A DNA stretch of 17,459 nucleotides, taken from assembly GCA_016866375.1 (NCBI GenBank), contig VGMK01000019.1, positions 1 through 17,459 on the forward strand, given 5' to 3'. Source of the stretch: Bacteroidota bacterium (GTDB lineage Bacteria; Bacteroidota; Bacteroidia; Flavobacteriales_D; Crocinitomicaceae). The stretch's first letter is position 1; the number at the start of each line of letters is the position of its first letter. This document shows positions 13,816 to 17,459 of the stretch, in pieces. The position numbers and the translations under genes are program-made. The notes below the pieces were generated by a model, which was not told the DNA's origin, made no database searches, and saw nothing but the letters and a program-made list of their open reading frames with translations.

Positions 13816-16800
13816 TTAGCTTACAGTTAGGACGAGCTCAGTATCCTCTGCTTCGAGTATCTCAAGCGTTTGATAACCTTCCTTGGTGATTTCAAATGAA
13901 ATGTCATTTGACAGTACTTCGTCTTCGATATATTGTTTAAATTTTTTCACTGCAAGTTCAATCTCTGGAGTTGATTTCAATTCAATTCGAATTCTATCTG
14001 TGACATCAAGACCCATCTCTTTTCTCAGATTCTGTATTCTATTAACCAACTCTCTTGCAATTCCTTCTTGTTTTAATTCATCTGTTATGGTAATATCCAG
14101 TGCTACTGTTAAAACACCTTCGCTCGCTACCAACCAACCAGGAATATCTTGGGCGTTGATTTCAAAGTCCTCCAACGTCAAGACAATCTCCTCTCCATTT
14201 ACCTCTCCCTTCCATCCGTTATTTTCCTCTATTTGACTGATATCTTGAGCCTTAAATGCTTCAACCAATCCAGAAATTGCCTTCATGTGCTTTCCGTATT
14301 TCGGACCAATCGTTTTAAAATTAGGTTTTATGCGTTTCACTAAAATCGAACTATCCTTAAGCAGTTCTAATTCTTTAACATTGACCTCAGAAAGTATCAA
14401 GTCCTTCACGTGTAATAAATTTGAAACCGCTGTTTCATTCAGTGCGGGGATCATAATCTTTTGTAAGGGTTGGCGCACCCTGATATTTTGCTTTTTTCTA
14501 AGACCAAGTAACAAGGAACAACTTTTTTGTGCCATGTCCATTTGTTCCTCTAATGTCTTATTAATTAACTCAACTTTAGCAGAAGGGAAATCCGCGAGGT
14601 GAACAGAACTTACAGAATGATGTTGAGTGACTCCGTTTAAATCATTGAATAACTGATCCATGAAAAAAGGCGCAATTGGAGACGCTATGATGGCAATATT
14701 CTCTAAACACGTGTACAAAGTTTGATATGCTGCCTCTTTATCCTTTGGGTCGTCGTTCTTCCAAAAACGCCTTCTGCACAAACGCACGTACCAATTTGAA
14801 AGTTGTTCGATCACAAATTCTTGAATAAGTCTTCCCGCTTTCGTGGGCTCATATTGCGCATAGGCTTCATCCACCTCGTTTATCAGTGACTGTAGTTTGG
14901 ATAAAACCCATCGATCGATTTCCGGTCTATTTTCTAAAGGAACTTCACTTTTTGAAAAGTCGAAGCCGTCGATATTGGCATACAACGAAAAAAAGGAGTA
15001 TGTGTTGAATAAAGTGCCAAAAAATTTACGTTGAACTTCTTGAATTCCTTCTTCATCAAATTTTAGATTGTCCCAAGGTTGTGCATTCGTAATCATATAC
15101 CACCTTGTGGCATCAGGGCCGTATTTTTTCAAGGTCTCAAACGGATTTACCGCATTTCCTAGTCTTTTGGACATTTTTTGTCCGTTTTTGTCTAGAACAA
15201 GTCCATTTGAAACTACATTTTTGTATGCTACCTTATCGAACACCATGGTAGAAATGGCATGTAATGTATAGAACCACCCTCTTGTTTGATCTACTCCTTC
15301 GGCAATAAAGTCAGCAGGATGACATTGTTGACTGTCCAAGTATTCTTTGTTTTCAAACGGATAATGCCATTGTGCATAGGGCATGGCCCCTGAGTCGAAC
15401 CATACATCTATTAAATCAGCTTCACGGCGCATCGGTTTTCCAGAAGGAGAAACAAGTGTTATCGCATCTACAATATGTTTATGAAGGTCTATGTTAGCGT
15501 AATTTTCCTCTGACATATCGCCAATGGTAAATTTTACCAGGGGATTGTCGTTCATGAAACCAGCTTTAACACTTCGTTCACAAGCCTCTTTCAATTGTGC
15601 AATAGATTCTATGCACATGCGCTCATCGCCTTCTTCTGTTGACCAAATAGGAATTGGAATTCCCCAATACCTGGATCGCGATAAGTTCCAATCGTTAGCA
15701 TTTTCCAACCACTTTCCAAATCTTCCTGAGCCTGTTGCCTCCGGCTTCCAATTGATGGTATTGTTCAATTCCACCATCCGATCTTTGCATTCGGTTACCT
15801 TAATGAACCATGAATCCAATGGATAATACAAAACCGGTTTATCTGTTCTCCAACAATGCGGATAGTTGTGTTCGTATTTTTCGATTTTGAAGGCTTTTCC
15901 TTCAAGTTTTAATTTCAGCGCTATGCGTTCGTCAACGGACAAGTAGCCTTTCAAATCTGGTATAATGGATTTTAACCTTTCCCGTTGGAGCAATAATTCT
16001 GTTTGTTTTTCCTCATCTGAAAGGTATTCTGCTTTCACATATTCTCCCGACAAGCCAAAGAGCTCATCTTGAACGAGGGTGCGGAACTTTCCTTGCAAGT
16101 CAACCAGCGGAACTAAATTCCCTAGTTCGTCCTGAACCAGCATAGCGGGAACACCTGCGTCTTTTGCTACTTTGGCATCGTCTGCACCAAATGTTGGGGC
16201 AGTATGTACAATTCCAGTACCGTCTTCCGTAGTTACAAAATCCCCTGGAATTACAATAAATGCTTTTTCAGGTTTTTCAGCAGGCTGAGCAAAAGGTAAT
16301 AATTGTTGGTATTGAATTCCTACAAGATCTTTACCTAAGCATGAATTACCAACATAATAAGGAATAACCTTTTCCCCTGGCGAATATGCTGACAACTGAT
16401 CAAAAGAATCAACTGGTTGAAATCCTTTTCCGAATTGATTACCTACCAAGTTTTTGGCTAAAATTACGTTTATAGACTCATGAGAATATTGGTTATAAGT
16501 AGAAACTAAGACATATTCGATAGTAGGCCCTACGGTTAATGCTGTATTTGATGGTAATGTCCACGGAGTTGTTGTCCAAGCGAGGAAATGGGTTTTTACC
16601 TTTTCTCTTGAGGGAGGATTAAGGAAGGTGAGGCTATCATTGTTTAACACTGTAAACATCGCCACCACCGATGTGTCCTTCACATCTTTGTAACAACCTG
16701 GTTGATTTAATTCGTGGGAAGAAAGCCCCGTTCCAGCTTTTGGAGAATACGGCTGAATGGTGTAGCCCTTATACAATAGATTTTTGTTGTATAGTCGCGA

Positions 16801-17295
16801 CAAAAGCCACCAAACAGATTCCATATATTTTGATTCGTATGTAACATAAGGGTGGTCCATATCGACCCAGTAACCCATTTTTTCCGTTAAATCGTTCCAA
16901 ATGTCCGTATACTTCATCACGGCTTTCTTGCAAGCCTCATTGTATTCGTCGATTGAGATTTTCGTTCCAATATCCTCTTTTGTTATGCCTAGTTCTTTTT
17001 CTACGCCAAGTTCTACAGGCAGCCCGTGGGTGTCCCAACCGGCTTTTCTTTTCACTTGTTTCCCTTGAAGTGTTTGATAGCGACAAAAAATATCTTTGAT
17101 CGCCCGTGCCATGACGTGATGAATTCCAGGTAATCCATTCGCAGAGGGAGGACCTTCAAAAAAAACAAAGGAAGCGTTCTCTTCCCGCGATTTTACAGAT
17201 TTTTCAAATATTCTTTCCTGCTTCCATTTTATGAGAAGATCATCAGCTATCTGCGGTAAGTTAAGCCCTCTGTATTCTCGGTATTTTTGGCGCAT
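13816..17295 (-). CDS. ileS: Isoleucyl-tRNA synthetase, type 2, with swapped GIHH signature
   Basis: IleRS (EC 6.1.1.5), class I, charges tRNA-Ile and proofreads valine in the cytosol. The 1159 residues are longer than type 1 bacterial IleRS (about 940) and fit the eukaryote-like type 2. In order: the HIGH-type motif, here G57-I-H59-H60 in PSANGLPGIHHVMAR; the CP1 editing domain with W240-T-T-T-P-W-T-L-P and GTGIVHTAPTFGADD; the K707-M-S-K-R711 loop in GQKMSKRLGNAV; and a long C-terminal anticodon-binding region. In GIHH the first and third residues of HxGH are exchanged. Published work on such type 2 enzymes links this swap to very high mupirocin resistance, so intrinsic resistance is inferred. 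A TACCTTTG -7 box lies 17 nt before the ATG. The biotinyl carrier gene follows. Confidence 0.97.
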   Translation of the reverse strand: MRQKYREYRGLNLPQIADDLLIKWKQERIFEKSVKSREENASFVFFEGPPSANGLPGIHHVMARAIKDIFCRYQTLQGKQVKRKAGWDTHGLPVELGVEKELGITKEDIGTKISIDEYNEACKKAVMKYTDIWNDLTEKMGYWVDMDHPYVTYESKYMESVWWLLSRLYNKNLLYKGYTIQPYSPKAGTGLSSHELNQPGCYKDVKDTSVVAMFTVLNNDSLTFLNPPSREKVKTHFLAWTTTPWTLPSNTALTVGPTIEYVLVSTYNQYSHESINVILAKNLVGNQFGKGFQPVDSFDQLSAYSPGEKVIPYYVGNSCLGKDLVGIQYQQLLPFAQPAEKPEKAFIVIPGDFVTTEDGTGIVHTAPTFGADDAKVAKDAGVPAMLVQDELGNLVPLVDLQGKFRTLVQDELFGLSGEYVKAEYLSDEEKQTELLLQRERLKSIIPDLKGYLSVDERIALKLKLEGKAFKIEKYEHNYPHCWRTDKPVLYYPLDSWFIKVTECKDRMVELNNTINWKPEATGSGRFGKWLENANDWNLSRSRYWGIPIPIWSTEEGDERMCIESIAQLKEACERSVKAGFMNDNPLVKFTIGDMSEENYANIDLHKHIVDAITLVSPSGKPMRREADLIDVWFDSGAMPYAQWHYPFENKEYLDSQQCHPADFIAEGVDQTRGWFYTLHAISTMVFDKVAYKNVVSNGLVLDKNGQKMSKRLGNAVNPFETLKKYGPDATRWYMITNAQPWDNLKFDEEGIQEVQRKFFGTLFNTYSFFSLYANIDGFDFSKSEVPLENRPEIDRWVLSKLQSLINEVDEAYAQYEPTKAGRLIQEFVIEQLSNWYVRLCRRRFWKNDDPKDKEAAYQTLYTCLENIAIIASPIAPFFMDQLFNDLNGVTQHHSVSSVHLADFPSAKVELINKTLEEQMDMAQKSCSLLLGLRKKQNIRVRQPLQKIMIPALNETAVSNLLHVKDLILSEVNVKELELLKDSSILVKRIKPNFKTIGPKYGKHMKAISGLVEAFKAQDISQIEENNGWKGEVNGEEIVLTLEDFEINAQDIPGWLVASEGVLTVALDITITDELKQEGIARELVNRIQNLRKEMGLDVTDRIRIELKSTPEIELAVKKFKQYIEDEVLSNDISFEITKEGYQTLEILEAEDTELVLTVS

Positions 17296-17311
17296 CTTCT
17301 TATTTGATGTG

Positions 17312-17319
17312 CAAAGGTA
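17312..17319 (-). promoter_or_regulatory. ileS -7 promoter element
   Basis: On the minus strand TACCTTTG matches the Bacteroidota -7 consensus exactly and lies 16 nt before the ileS ATG at 17295. No TTG is present at -33. The same octamer precedes aspS. Nothing else could be assigned in 17320-17459. Confidence 0.5.
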
Positions 17320-17459
17320 AAGAAAATGTTGGCTTTAATCTTTGTTGCTGAATGGTCTTTAAATAATTGATGCGGTGCTAAAGAAAATAGTGCCCACTCT
17401 CACTTAAAAATATATCTAATGCCTCTTGAGTGCCCTAATTTCTTGTAATTATCCATTTC

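Noticed and set aside
13883..14602. Plus-strand frames of about 105-117 residues opposite ileS
   Set aside because: Antisense shadows of the IleRS C-terminal region, rich in Ser/Phe as expected of reverse-frame translations.
17389..17435. Direct repeat AGTGCCC, two copies 40 nt apart
   Set aside because: Seven bases only, two copies, no further pattern; not a CRISPR or iteron array.
17400..17459. Minus-strand open frame entering from the right edge, 19 residues ending FK-stop
   Set aside because: Too short to tell a gene's tail from a chance frame; no family recognised.

Overview
The window looks like chromosomal DNA from a Bacteroidota bacterium, most likely Flavobacteriales (Crocinitomicaceae/Fluviicola-like; the family is a guess). 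The grounds are low-GC coding DNA, almost no Shine-Dalgarno sequences, several promoters of the Bacteroidota type (TTG, 18-22 nt, TAnnTTTG or TAnnTTCG), secreted proteins cleaved after Ala or Ser just before Gln, and an IleRS with a GIHH signature. No rRNA, tRNA, insertion sequence or CRISPR array was seen. Most genes are housekeeping or metabolic, with a few accessory ones.

Left part (1-3826): two small secreted proteins point leftward; the second is cut by the edge and begins like a CUB-type domain. Reading rightward is a compact three-gene unit: the N-terminal half of a split transketolase, a secreted von Willebrand A (VWA) protein, and the C-terminal half of transketolase. The VWA gene overlaps the first gene by 1 nt and is followed by the third after 3 nt, so a secreted protein sits between the two subunits of one cytosolic enzyme.

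Centre-left (3823-7309): a leftward DUF3050 gene, whose product has a plausible haem-oxygenase-like diiron ligand set, is divergent from mtnA (methylthioribose-1-phosphate isomerase). mtnA is followed 5 nt later by an atypical SDR/TIP30-like Rossmann protein. A leftward secreted protein with four mature cysteines overlaps the SDR tail. It has a well-formed promoter and an inverted repeat at the predicted transcription start.

Centre (7310-10657): aspS runs leftward. Divergent from it is a solitary protein with a type I restriction HsdR-N nuclease core (D71, E86-x-K88, Q101-xxx-Y105) and no HsdM, HsdS or helicase nearby. Two consecutive stem-loops separate it from a convergent two-TM small membrane protein.

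Right part (10706-17459): a GT4 glycosyltransferase is followed by a membrane histidine kinase without a response regulator; the kinase promoter overlaps the glycosyltransferase stop codon. Convergent to these are ileS (type 2, swapped GIHH signature) and, 17 nt downstream of it, a biotinyl carrier protein without its carboxylase partners. Three of the four tail-to-tail junctions overlap, two of them through interlocking 4-bp palindromic stops (TTAA, CTAG).
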